This document shows positions 17,530 to 25,311 of a stretch of 64,000 bases of DNA, piece by piece. This stretch comes from Bacillus sp. FJAT-22090. Its GTDB lineage: Bacteria; Bacillota; Bacilli; Bacillales_A; Planococcaceae. The stretch is from the NCBI RefSeq assembly GCF_001278755.1, contig NZ_CP012601.1, positions 3,224,154-3,288,153 of the forward strand, written 5' to 3'. The position numbers were made by a program, and so were the translations under genes. Positions within the stretch are counted from its first letter, which is position 1, and each line of letters starts with the position of its first letter. Below the pieces are notes generated by a model, which did no database searches, was not told the origin of the DNA, and saw nothing but the letters and a program-made list of their open reading frames with translations.

Positions 17530-17566
17530 AAAAGCACATCAACTTTAAATGTTGATGTGCTTTTAT
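17530..17566 (+). terminator. Terminator after the VanW gene
   Basis: AAAAGCACATCAAC pairs perfectly with GTTGATGTGCTTTT across a 7-base loop. Confidence 0.85.
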
Positions 17567-17670
17567 TGGTCTGCTGATTTATAAGGTATTAGTAAGTTTA
17601 TTGATAAATTCTAGGAGGGTATTTTGTATTTATTAGAGCAGAAAAATAGATCCTAAATATAGGAGGAAAA

Positions 17671-17895
17671 ATGGATGCTAAAAATATTATATTAAGTCAA
17701 TTAAGTGCCTGTTATAATCAAAATAATAGTTTGTATCGCTAAACAGTTCAATAAATGGACTTTCTGCTGATCATGCCATGGAAAAGCAATGAAACGGTAA
17801 ATTCCATTTGGGAAATCGTCACTCATTTAGCAACGGTACTTGGTTCAACACAAGGGTTCATTAACCTTAATACTAAATATGAGAGTGGAGAATAA
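17671..17895 (+). pseudogene. Decayed DinB-family gene
   Basis: A strong AGGAGG and an ATG at 17671 open MDAKNIILSQLSACYNQN. After a frameshift near 17735, another frame reads LNSSINGLSADHAMEKQ. A further shift near 17790 gives NETVNSIWEIVTHLATVLGS, and the frame ends at TAA 17893-17895. Together these make the N-terminal half of a DinB-like four-helix protein, including the IWEIVTHL helix that carries a metal-binding His in the family. At least two frameshifts and the loss of the C-terminal half show that it is dead. Its stop abuts the ATG of the next gene. It fills the gap 17571-17895. Confidence 0.8.
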
Positions 17896-18678
17896 ATGGA
17901 TAAAATAATTCAAAATAAATTGAGAGAAATCGAAGAGAAGTTTCAAGTAAAGGTTCTATATGCTGTCGAATCCGGTAGCAGAGCTTGGGGCTTTCCTTCC
18001 AAAGATAGTGATTATGATGTTCGTTTTATTTATATTCATCAACCACAGTGGTATTTGTCTATCGATCCACAAGGAATTGGTGCTAAGAGAGACGTAATAG
18101 AGGTCCCAATTAACGATTTACTAGATATAAGTGGTTGGGAAATAACAAAAGCATTGCGTCTTTTTAGAAAAAGTAATCCCCCATTATTAGAATGGATGAG
18201 AAGTAATATAATTTATTATCAAATGTACTCCTTTATTGATAAGTTGCGAAAGTTAGAATCTGAAGTGTTCTATCCGAATCCTAGTTTGCATCACTACTTA
18301 AACATGGCAAAAAATAATTATCGAGAGTACTTACAAGGAACAGAAGTAAAGATTAAAAAATATTTTTATGTACTTCGACCTGTATTAGCTTGTAAGTGGA
18401 TTGAAGAATACAAAAATGTTCCCCCAATTGATTTTCATGAATTATTGCAAAGTATGATTCCAGCTGGTGAATTAAAAAATGAAATTGAACATCTTTTACA
18501 AAGAAAGATAATAGGTGATGAATTAGATATAGAACCACAAATCAAAGTAATTAACGAATTTTTAGACAGCGAAATGATACGTCTTGAAGCATACATTAAA
18601 ACTATTAAAGTTGAAGTGGAGGACCCTACATTAAAATTAGATAATTTGTTTAGAGATACATTGAAAGAAGTTTGGTGA
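17896..18678 (+). CDS. RlaP-type nucleotidyltransferase (pol beta superfamily)
   Basis: The 260-aa protein begins with the nucleotidyltransferase motif SGSRAWGFPSKDSDYDVRFIY (residues 27-47), with the DxD metal ligands in DYDV. The rest is helical, as in the RlaP/YcgL family, which has been linked by gene context to RNA repair. Here there is no RNA ligase or RtcB nearby. It starts directly after the DinB fossil, with GAGTGGAG as a possible ribosome binding site within the fossil's last codons. The target is unknown. Confidence 0.85.
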   Translation: MDKIIQNKLREIEEKFQVKVLYAVESGSRAWGFPSKDSDYDVRFIYIHQPQWYLSIDPQGIGAKRDVIEVPINDLLDISGWEITKALRLFRKSNPPLLEWMRSNIIYYQMYSFIDKLRKLESEVFYPNPSLHHYLNMAKNNYREYLQGTEVKIKKYFYVLRPVLACKWIEEYKNVPPIDFHELLQSMIPAGELKNEIEHLLQRKIIGDELDIEPQIKVINEFLDSEMIRLEAYIKTIKVEVEDPTLKLDNLFRDTLKEVW

Positions 18679-18705
18679 TAAAAAAACGTGTAGAATTTAG
18701 TTTAC

Positions 18706-18745
18706 GTGCCAGGTACATAAGAATATATCCTGGCACTATTTTTAT
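18706..18745. terminator. Terminator between convergent genes
   Basis: GTGCCAGG pairs perfectly with CCTGGCAC across a 15-base loop, followed by TATTTTTA. Confidence 0.75.
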
Positions 18746-18752
18746 ATAAATA

Positions 18753-19181
18753 TTAATAAAAAACTTTTTTGTGAAGAATGTCTAAGGCTTTTTCAATTTC
18801 CTCTAAATCTTCCTTAGAAGCATCTTTAATTCTTTTTAAAAAATCAGACTCTATCAATTGAAACGCAGAATTCATCATGGTTTCGCCCTCTTTAGAGAGT
18901 CGGATATACTGTTTTCTTCGATCCTCTATATCCCCAAATTTATCTATTAAATTTTTTTCACTCAATTTTTTGAGCTCTCGACTTGTATTGGGCATTGACA
19001 TATACTGACAATCACTAATTTCGCTTGGGGTAACAGGCTGACTGACATATACATATTCAAGAATATTATATTGCACGGGTGTGATTGTATCTAACTTTGC
19101 ATTTTTTGTTAACTCGTGTGTAACGCGATGAACTGAAGTTGTAAACGCCACAAATTTATGAAAAAGATTATTTTTGTTCAT
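18753..19181 (-). CDS. MarR-family transcriptional regulator
   Basis: The 142-aa protein has the MarR layout: dimerisation helices at both ends and a central winged helix (about 30-100) with TPSEISDCQYMSMPNTSRELKKL and the wing DIEDRRKQYIRLSKEG. It is divergent from the oxidoreductase gene at 19301, and the shared 119-bp region holds two inverted repeats. A repressor of that gene and of itself is the natural reading. The ATG at 19181 follows AGAGGTGAT. Confidence 0.88.
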   Translation of the reverse strand: MNKNNLFHKFVAFTTSVHRVTHELTKNAKLDTITPVQYNILEYVYVSQPVTPSEISDCQYMSMPNTSRELKKLSEKNLIDKFGDIEDRRKQYIRLSKEGETMMNSAFQLIESDFLKRIKDASKEDLEEIEKALDILHKKVFY

Positions 19182-19215
19182 ATTTATCACCTCTAATTAA
19201 AAAGATAGCAAAAAT

Positions 19216-19245
19216 GTTGTCATAATACAATTATCATTTGACAAC
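19216..19245. promoter_or_regulatory. Inverted repeat, possible MarR site near its own start
   Basis: GTTGTCA and TGACAAC form 7-bp arms 16 bp apart, about 35 bp before the MarR start. The inner sequence TTATCATTTGA resembles the palindrome at 19269. Confidence 0.5.
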
Positions 19246-19268
19246 TAAAATAATTGAGTTTATTATTT

Positions 19269-19286
19269 ACTTATCAAATGATAAGT
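19269..19286. promoter_or_regulatory. Perfect palindrome, probable MarR operator
   Basis: ACTTATCA-AA-TGATAAGT is a perfect 8-bp inverted repeat 14 bp before the oxidoreductase start. Its size and symmetry suit a MarR dimer. Confidence 0.65.
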
Positions 19287-19300
19287 AAGAGGTGAGCTTA

Positions 19301-19885
19301 ATGAAAATGCTAATTATTTACACACATCCAAATCATAGAAGTTTAAGCTATTCATTTTTGCAAAAAGTATTAAAAGGAAGTAGTGAAAGTCCTGTTATAA
19401 GTGAAATACAAATATTAGATTTATATGAGGAAGGATTTAATCCAATCCTCGAATTCAATGAGTCAAAACGAAGACGCGATATGCATAGCGATTCAAACTT
19501 TGAAAAATATAGGAAACAATTGCTGTGGGCGGATAAGATTGTTTTTATCTATCCAATTTGGTGGGGAAGGCCACCAGCAATGCTTATGGGATATATAGAT
19601 CAATTATTTGCTTCGAATTTTGCTTATAAGGAGAAGGGAGGGCTTTTACCAGAAGGACTTTTGAAAGGAAAGTCTGTAGTTTGTATTTCCACTATGAAAG
19701 GTCCTACGAATTATCCGTTATTTCTCTTAAACAATAGTCATAAAATTTTGATGAAAAGAGCATTATTTAATTTTGTGGGGATCAAAAAAGTGAAATTTTT
19801 CGAATTTGGTAATATGGAGAGTCCAAAGGGCAATCATGCGAAAAAATTAGAGAAAATTTATTCGTATTTCAGAAAAATAAATTAG
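19301..19885 (+). CDS. NAD(P)H-dependent oxidoreductase (Flavodoxin_2 family)
   Basis: The 194-aa protein belongs to the flavodoxin-like quinone/nitro-reductase family (KefF/MdaB-like). It shows the FMN-binding N-terminus MLIIYTHPNHRSLSYSF, the segment VFIYPIWWGRPPAMLMGYIDQLF and a C-terminal helix. Members reduce quinones or azo/nitro compounds with two electrons. The ATG at 19301 follows AAGAGGTGAG. The divergent MarR gene and the operator-like palindrome suggest induction by an electrophile or quinone. Confidence 0.88.
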   Translation: MKMLIIYTHPNHRSLSYSFLQKVLKGSSESPVISEIQILDLYEEGFNPILEFNESKRRRDMHSDSNFEKYRKQLLWADKIVFIYPIWWGRPPAMLMGYIDQLFASNFAYKEKGGLLPEGLLKGKSVVCISTMKGPTNYPLFLLNNSHKILMKRALFNFVGIKKVKFFEFGNMESPKGNHAKKLEKIYSYFRKIN

Positions 19886-19910
19886 TGACTACTTAAACTA
19901 CTTAAGTAAA

Positions 19911-19948
19911 AAAATAGATGCTCCTTTTTAAATCGGCATCTATTTTCA
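19911..19948. terminator. Terminator between convergent genes
   Basis: AAAATAGATGC pairs with GCATCTATTTT across a 14-base loop. Confidence 0.8.
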
Positions 19949-19986
19949 CTATATTATTTTTCGAATTTTATCGCTAATGGACGTTT

Positions 19987-21390
19987 TTAGGATAATCCCT
20001 TTTTAATCGTAAAATTATCATATAATAATGTCCAGTTTTGAGGGTATGGATAACCTAAAGCCCAGTAACTGATACCGCGTAGATTATGTTGTTTGGCCAA
20101 GTCAAACTTGGCTTGAGCGCTTCGTGCATCTTCAAACCATACTTCATGACGACGGCCTTGCTCATCTACATAGCGGAAAAATGGAGACTGTGCGGTTGTA
20201 TCATATTGAATGACTGTACCATATTTTACAGCTCTTCTTATAGCCTCTTGAGGACTAAATGTTTCTGCTTCTTGACCTTGAACGTGGGGGAGAAGCCAAT
20301 CCCGGGCATAAATTTGAAAGCCTAAAAATATTTTTTCAGCAGGCATGACAGATAGGGCATATTCTACAACTCTTCTCATTTGGTTAATAGGAGAGATTGC
20401 TTGTGGAGGTCCTAATCGATATCCCCATTCATATGTCATCAAGACCACAAAATCTGCAATCCTCCCATGTGCCTCATAATCGTGCGCTTCGTATAATAAA
20501 CCACCTTGTGTTGCACTGGTTTTTGGTGCAAGAGCAGTCGATACCAAATATCCTTTCGGATGAAGCCGATCAACAGCCAATTGAAGAAAAGTGTTATAAT
20601 TCTCACGATCTTCAGGTAATACATTCTCAAAGTCAATGTTTAGTACTTTATATTCTTTGGCATCCATTACTTGTAGAACGTTGGTAATTAACTTTTCTCG
20701 TAAATCCGCACTCGACAAAATAACATGTGCTAAATTGGATCCAGCTTCTGTTGAGGAGAAATTCGTAATCGACATCATGGGAACTATATTTTTAGAAATT
20801 GCTGAATCGACCATAGCCTGATCATTCATCATTTGTAATGTTCCATCTTCCTTAATCATATAAGCAAAGGGACTAAAATAAGTGAGGAGAGGACCAACCT
20901 CATTCAGTGAATTGATAGCATCTTCGTTTGATTGGTACGAATAGGCATTTACTTCTATAGTCGGCTTTGGTCTGGGAATAACTAAGCGCATTCCAGCATA
21001 TATCAAATTCGGGTTTTCTATTTTGTTTTCAATAATAATTGCTTGAATTGTAGTACCGTGCCGGTTCGCAATTTGCCCTAACGTCTCTCCCGGCTGCACT
21101 ATGTGTATTATAGGTGGAATAATTAGTTTTCCACCTGGGTACAGAGCGTTTGGATTTGTTAGATTGTTTGCTTGTATAATCAATTGAATAGTAACTCCAT
21201 ATTGCTGTGCGATCGACCATAATGTTTCCCCATATTTAATGATATGAGTTGTACCAGGTATAGGAATAACTAACGACTGTCCAATGATTAATTGATTTGG
21301 GTTTGGTAACCCATTTACACGTACAATCGAATTCATATTTACAGCATAACGGTTTGCAATTTGCCAAAGCGTTTCGCCTGCGCTTACCAC
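19987..21390 (-). CDS. LysM-LysM-LysM-GH18 spore cortex-lytic-type glycosidase (SleL/YaaH-like)
   Basis: Three LysM repeats (about 1-43, 49-92 and 95-140) are followed by a GH18 domain (about 150-460) with the catalytic segment VLNIDFENV and later VLMTYEWG and WALGYP. This matches SleL/YaaH-type N-acetylglucosaminidases that degrade spore cortex fragments during germination. There is no signal peptide, as in that family. The GTG at 21390 is 17 bases from the only ribosome binding site (GGGGGAG, 21408-21414) and would clip the first LysM. An ATT at 21399 is 8 bases from it and gives the normal IHVVSAGETLW opening, so translation may start there. Confidence 0.9.
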   Translation of the reverse strand: MVSAGETLWQIANRYAVNMNSIVRVNGLPNPNQLIIGQSLVIPIPGTTHIIKYGETLWSIAQQYGVTIQLIIQANNLTNPNALYPGGKLIIPPIIHIVQPGETLGQIANRHGTTIQAIIIENKIENPNLIYAGMRLVIPRPKPTIEVNAYSYQSNEDAINSLNEVGPLLTYFSPFAYMIKEDGTLQMMNDQAMVDSAISKNIVPMMSITNFSSTEAGSNLAHVILSSADLREKLITNVLQVMDAKEYKVLNIDFENVLPEDRENYNTFLQLAVDRLHPKGYLVSTALAPKTSATQGGLLYEAHDYEAHGRIADFVVLMTYEWGYRLGPPQAISPINQMRRVVEYALSVMPAEKIFLGFQIYARDWLLPHVQGQEAETFSPQEAIRRAVKYGTVIQYDTTAQSPFFRYVDEQGRRHEVWFEDARSAQAKFDLAKQHNLRGISYWALGYPYPQNWTLLYDNFTIKKGLS

Positions 21391-21499
21391 ATGAATAATT
21401 ATAAAGACTCCCCCTAAACGATTTCATTAATGCATCATATGTAATGATTAATAAAAAGTGTATTTTTACAAAGCCGTTTAATGAAACTAGAGTGTGTAA

Positions 21500-22690
21500 T
21501 TATAAATATAAAGCTGACAGAAAAATCCCCAATGACTCTTCATAGATTTCGTCAAACTGAGTAAGGGGTAGCGGATTTGTTCCTGTTCCAAGCTCGATAG
21601 TAAAACCAGGTCTTCGCCAATCCTGAATAAACCAGTCTTTATAACCTGCATAGCTTTCAATTGTTTGTATAGGCTCATAACCACTGACTCTACTAAATTC
21701 CATAGCAAGAACTTCCGTTTCAGGAGGCTCGAGGTCTTCAAATCCCCAATAAATAACTTCCCCTTGTGTATGGAAAGCAAGTACTCTTGCAAAATCCCTT
21801 CTTCTTGTTAGGTCTGCCATTGCAATAGCCTCTGGTTCGGACAATGGACTTTCCCCACCATAATCGCGTGGTCCCGGAGTTTTTGGATTGCGTGCTCTTT
21901 CCAAATCCCACTTAGCAGGAAATTGATCGTTCAGATCTACTCCACGTATATTTGCTTTCCATCCAGAAAAGTCCGAACTGCCATTATTCCATTCAATCAC
22001 TCTACTACTCCATGGCTCATTTGTAGGAGGTCCATTTATGACCAAGTTTACACCATCCGGGTTCACCATCGGCACGATGGATAATGTGGTTTGTGTATAT
22101 AAAGGGGATGTTTCAATACCTCGAATCGTATTTTGGTTTGTTAAGGATAGCAAATAATCATTTAAAAATGTCATAGTGATGGGAGTAGTAATCCATTCAT
22201 TAGCATGAAATGAACCATTGAAGTGAACTCTTTTATCCCCATTTCCTATTAAAACCTCAGGTATTTCCCGATCTAATACAGTCTTTCCAATAGAAGAAAC
22301 TTGCAGGAATGGGTATACAGTCTGTAATCGTCTTATATCGTTTCTCATTGTATCGTAGTCATAATTTTGCTTACCGTTTACAAGTCTCCAAGTAACTCTA
22401 AGAGGAACGCTTATGGTCTGCCCGATTTGGAGACGATTTGTACTAAGTCCAGGATTAACAAGTAGAATTGCATCGAGCGGAAGGTTTCGGTTTTGGGCAA
22501 TGGACCAGATGGAGTCTCCAGGCCTGATTTGATAGTTGGTAACAACGTATCCCGGAATTTGTATACGTTGACCTATCGAGAGTATTTGGGGGTTAATGTT
22601 TCTATTAGAATCGTTAATAAGCTGTAGGGGAATCTTAAATAATTGGCTAAAATACCAAATTGAATCCCCGCCTCTAACATATACGTCCAT
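21500..22690 (-). CDS. LysM-LysM-M14 gamma-D-glutamyl-L-diamino acid endopeptidase
   Basis: The 396-aa protein has two LysM domains (about 1-45 and 51-96) and an M14 carboxypeptidase domain (about 105-395). Zinc ligands are visible in FHANEW (His and Glu) and in LAFHTQGE; the catalytic Glu is in FTIELGTG. The layout matches the Bacillus endopeptidase I, which cuts gamma-D-Glu-meso-Dap bonds in spore or vegetative peptidoglycan. There is no signal peptide. The ATG at 22690 follows GGGAAGATACGAA. It lies upstream of, and in line with, the SleL-like gene, so the two may act on the same spore wall. Confidence 0.9.
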   Translation of the reverse strand: MDVYVRGGDSIWYFSQLFKIPLQLINDSNRNINPQILSIGQRIQIPGYVVTNYQIRPGDSIWSIAQNRNLPLDAILLVNPGLSTNRLQIGQTISVPLRVTWRLVNGKQNYDYDTMRNDIRRLQTVYPFLQVSSIGKTVLDREIPEVLIGNGDKRVHFNGSFHANEWITTPITMTFLNDYLLSLTNQNTIRGIETSPLYTQTTLSIVPMVNPDGVNLVINGPPTNEPWSSRVIEWNNGSSDFSGWKANIRGVDLNDQFPAKWDLERARNPKTPGPRDYGGESPLSEPEAIAMADLTRRRDFARVLAFHTQGEVIYWGFEDLEPPETEVLAMEFSRVSGYEPIQTIESYAGYKDWFIQDWRRPGFTIELGTGTNPLPLTQFDEIYEESLGIFLSALYL

Positions 22691-22844
22691 TTCGTATCTT
22701 CCCTTCATTAAAATTTCACATTATATAAGAATATGAAATGGAAGAGAGTATTATGATTTTAATACTTTACGGGAATTAGAACGAAAGGAAGTAAAAAAAG
22801 CAATAATGACTGTGAATGAGTCAAGATTGCTTTTATAGATAAAT

Positions 22845-23009
22845 TTAGAACATGTCGTTAAGCTCGGTATCTGAATAGACGGATATTAAAACAACGGCTT
22901 TGCTGCTACCAATATTTTTTACAATATGCGGCACGCCGAATGAGGCTGGCATTTTTTCCGACGAGCTTAATGTTTTTTTATTAACAATTAGTAAATAATC
23001 TCCTCTTCT
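22845..23009 (-). pseudogene. C-terminal fossil of a cupin gene
   Basis: An open stretch on the minus strand reads GDYLLIVNKKTLSSSEKMPA, then SFGVPHIVKNIGSSKAVVLI, ending VYSDTELNDMF-stop. This is the second half of a cupin fold (the proline-rich VPHIVKN strand and the final beta strands). The first half and any start are missing; a stop lies at once upstream. It explains most of the gap between the M14 gene and splA. Confidence 0.7.
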
Positions 23010-23050
23010 TTAGCCAAGCTAAAAAAAAGATACGAGGAAGGTGATGACAT

Positions 23051-23275
23051 ATGCATTACGATTATAATGCTGGTGATATTGTCTATATATTTTACCGAAA
23101 TCCACATATACAGGACGTAGCGAATATACAAGAAGCGGCTGTTGTAAACAACCCGGAAAACCCGGAAGAATTAGCGCTTTTTCTTTATGAAACATATTAC
23201 CCTTTAACTACTGAAATGGCCATTTATGCAAATGAAACAGATGCTGAACAAGCGTATCGCCAGTATTTTCATTAA
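23051..23275 (+). CDS. splA: SplA, regulator of the spore photoproduct lyase operon
   Basis: The 74-aa protein is recognisable as SplA by its position 13 bp before splB and by the DYNAGDIVYIFYRNPHIQDV N-terminus. In Bacillus subtilis SplA is a small negative regulator of splB expression. AAGGTGATGACAT precedes the ATG. A sporulation (sigma-G) promoter would be expected upstream; I could not place one with confidence. Confidence 0.9.
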   Translation: MHYDYNAGDIVYIFYRNPHIQDVANIQEAAVVNNPENPEELALFLYETYYPLTTEMAIYANETDAEQAYRQYFH

Positions 23276-23288
23276 AGGGAGATAGGAC

Positions 23289-24317
23289 ATGAGAATACCA
23301 TTTACACCACAGCTAGTATATTTTGAACCGAATGCATTGGAATATCCACTTGGCCAAGAACTAAAAGAAAAATTTGAAAAGCTGGGGACAGAAATTCGTT
23401 ATACGACTTCCCATAACCAGGTACGAAATTTACCTGGGGACAATGATTTTCAAAGATACCGTATTGCAAAGTCGACCCTAGTCGTTGGTATTCGAAAAAC
23501 ACTTAAGTTTGATACGTCCAAGCCTTCTGCTGAATATGCTATACCTTTTGCTACAGGGTGCATGGGGCATTGCCATTATTGTTATTTGCAAACTACTATG
23601 GGAAGTAAGCCATATATTCGTACATATGTGAATGTGGATGAGATTCTAGAAGCAGCGGATCGTTATATAGATGAGCGTGCGCCTGAAATCACAAGATTTG
23701 AAGCATCCTGTACCTCCGATATTGTAGGAATCGATCACTTAACACACTCTTTGAAAAGAGCCATTGAACATTTTGGTCAATCAGAATTAGGTAGATTGAG
23801 ATTTGTGACTAAATTTCACCATGTCGATCATTTACTAGATGCCAAGCATAATGGAAAAACAAGGTTTCGATTTAGTGTAAATGCCGATTATGTCATTAAA
23901 AACTTTGAACCAGGTACGTCACCTTTAGAGAAACGTATAGAAGCCGCTGGAAAAGTAGCGAGAGCAGGTTATCCTTTGGGCTTTATCGTAGCTCCTATTT
24001 ACCTTCATGAAGGGTGGGAGGAAGGCTACTATCATATGTTTGAACGCCTAAATGCAGAATTACCTATGGATGCACGAGATGATATAACGTTTGAATTCAT
24101 TCAACACCGATTTACAATGCCAGCTAAAAAAGTAATTGAAAAAAACTATCCAATGACTAAACTGGAATTGGATGAAACTTCGAGAAGATACAAGTGGGGG
24201 AAATACGGAATAGGCAAATACATCTATCAAAAAGAGGAAGAAGAAGATATAAAAGAACATCTATATGGCTATATGGAGAAATTTTTCCCAAATGCTAAAT
24301 TTGAATATTTTACGTAA
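23289..24317 (+). CDS. splB: Spore photoproduct lyase
   Basis: At 342 aa it is a radical SAM enzyme. The cluster motif is CMGHCHYC (CxxxCxxC, near residue 91), and the conserved hydrogen-donor cysteine lies in EASCTSD near residue 141. It reverses 5-thyminyl-5,6-dihydrothymine lesions formed by UV in spore DNA, acting at germination. AGGGAGATAGGAC precedes the ATG. With splA it forms a two-gene operon ended by a hairpin. This is strong evidence for an endospore former. Confidence 0.97.
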   Translation: MRIPFTPQLVYFEPNALEYPLGQELKEKFEKLGTEIRYTTSHNQVRNLPGDNDFQRYRIAKSTLVVGIRKTLKFDTSKPSAEYAIPFATGCMGHCHYCYLQTTMGSKPYIRTYVNVDEILEAADRYIDERAPEITRFEASCTSDIVGIDHLTHSLKRAIEHFGQSELGRLRFVTKFHHVDHLLDAKHNGKTRFRFSVNADYVIKNFEPGTSPLEKRIEAAGKVARAGYPLGFIVAPIYLHEGWEEGYYHMFERLNAELPMDARDDITFEFIQHRFTMPAKKVIEKNYPMTKLELDETSRRYKWGKYGIGKYIYQKEEEEDIKEHLYGYMEKFFPNAKFEYFT

Positions 24318-24323
24318 ATAATT

Positions 24324-24363
24324 AAAATAAGCACATCACTACGAAGTGAAGTGCTTATTTTTT
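24324..24363. terminator. Bidirectional terminator between splB and pgeF
   Basis: AAAATAAGCAC..TCACT pairs with AGTGA..GTGCTTATTTT, followed by T. It overlaps the pgeF stop codon. Confidence 0.85.
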
Positions 24364-25110
24364 TCTCATTATAAAGCTCAAATGTCTGCCACTTTTTTTG
24401 TCTTGTCGATAGGAGAATCCTTCTGGGCTTACAAATGTACAGGTAGGATCAATAGTAATGTTTTCAGATGGAATCCCCGCAAGCTCACACTGCTTTTTCA
24501 CCGTTAGCTGGTTGTCGATATGATACTTGTTCGTTTGATTATTATAATAGATAAAATCATCCGCGTAGCCAAGGTCTTTAAATTTTACATATACATCTTT
24601 ATCGACTTCAAATTTATCCTGGCTCAATGCTGCACCAATTTGGACTTGGAAATCACTCATTGTACAATGTTCCGCTTGTTTTAAATGCTTAAAAAGTTGC
24701 AAAGTAATTTCTTTGACTGTACCTTGCCAACCGGAATGAACAACTCCAACAAGATCATTTACTTCATTATAAAAAATCACTGGCACACAATCGGCCGTAA
24801 AGCTACATAGTAACAAATTTGGCTCGTAAGTATATAATGCATCTGTATCTGCAATGGCAGTATCTGATTGATAAGAACCAAGTCCTTTATCATCAAGTGT
24901 AACCCGATGGAAATTTGAGCTATGTGTTTGATTGGCACAAACAAAATCATCCAACTCACAATGTAAGGAAGCAGCTAACAGCTTACGATTTTCCAATATA
25001 TTATTAGGATTTTCACATACATGAAGTGCCATGTTGTTTTTTTCAGGTTTGTTTTCATCCTTAAGGGTTATTCCCGCAATAAATTTTGCATTGTTTAAAT
25101 ATGTTTTCAT
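24355..25110 (-). CDS. pgeF: Peptidoglycan editing factor PgeF / multicopper polyphenol oxidoreductase (YfiH/YlmD family)
   Basis: The 251-aa protein has the Cu-oxidase_4 (YfiH) motifs QTHSSN, CSFTADCVPV and VVHSGWQG, with the metal-binding His and Cys residues. Family members have been described as laccase-like oxidases, purine nucleosidases and an amidase that edits peptidoglycan precursors. AAGGTGATTAT precedes the ATG. It stands alone here, whereas the ylmD gene of Bacillus lies in the division cluster, so this may be a paralogue. The C-terminal SFRYRQDKKSGRHLSF-like segment is complete. Confidence 0.88.
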   Translation of the reverse strand: MKTYLNNAKFIAGITLKDENKPEKNNMALHVCENPNNILENRKLLAASLHCELDDFVCANQTHSSNFHRVTLDDKGLGSYQSDTAIADTDALYTYEPNLLLCSFTADCVPVIFYNEVNDLVGVVHSGWQGTVKEITLQLFKHLKQAEHCTMSDFQVQIGAALSQDKFEVDKDVYVKFKDLGYADDFIYYNNQTNKYHIDNQLTVKKQCELAGIPSENITIDPTCTFVSPEGFSYRQDKKSGRHLSFIMRKK

Positions 25111-25311
25111 ATAATCACCTTGTTTTAATATATATTAGTGAACTGTTGATGTATAGGAAAGTTTCTTGAAAGTAGATATGAGACAAGCAAGGTATTTTTT
25201 TATGGCAAATCTTCACCAATTAAATTAAGCTTGCTACGTTGAATTTTATTGTGAGAGAAAAATGATGTATCTTTAATAGAAGATAAAATATATAGGTTAT
25301 AGGTGAATGAA

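Noticed and set aside
20439-21220. Several open frames on both strands inside the GH18 gene
   Set aside because: All lie wholly within a well-supported LysM-GH18 coding region and are shadows of it.
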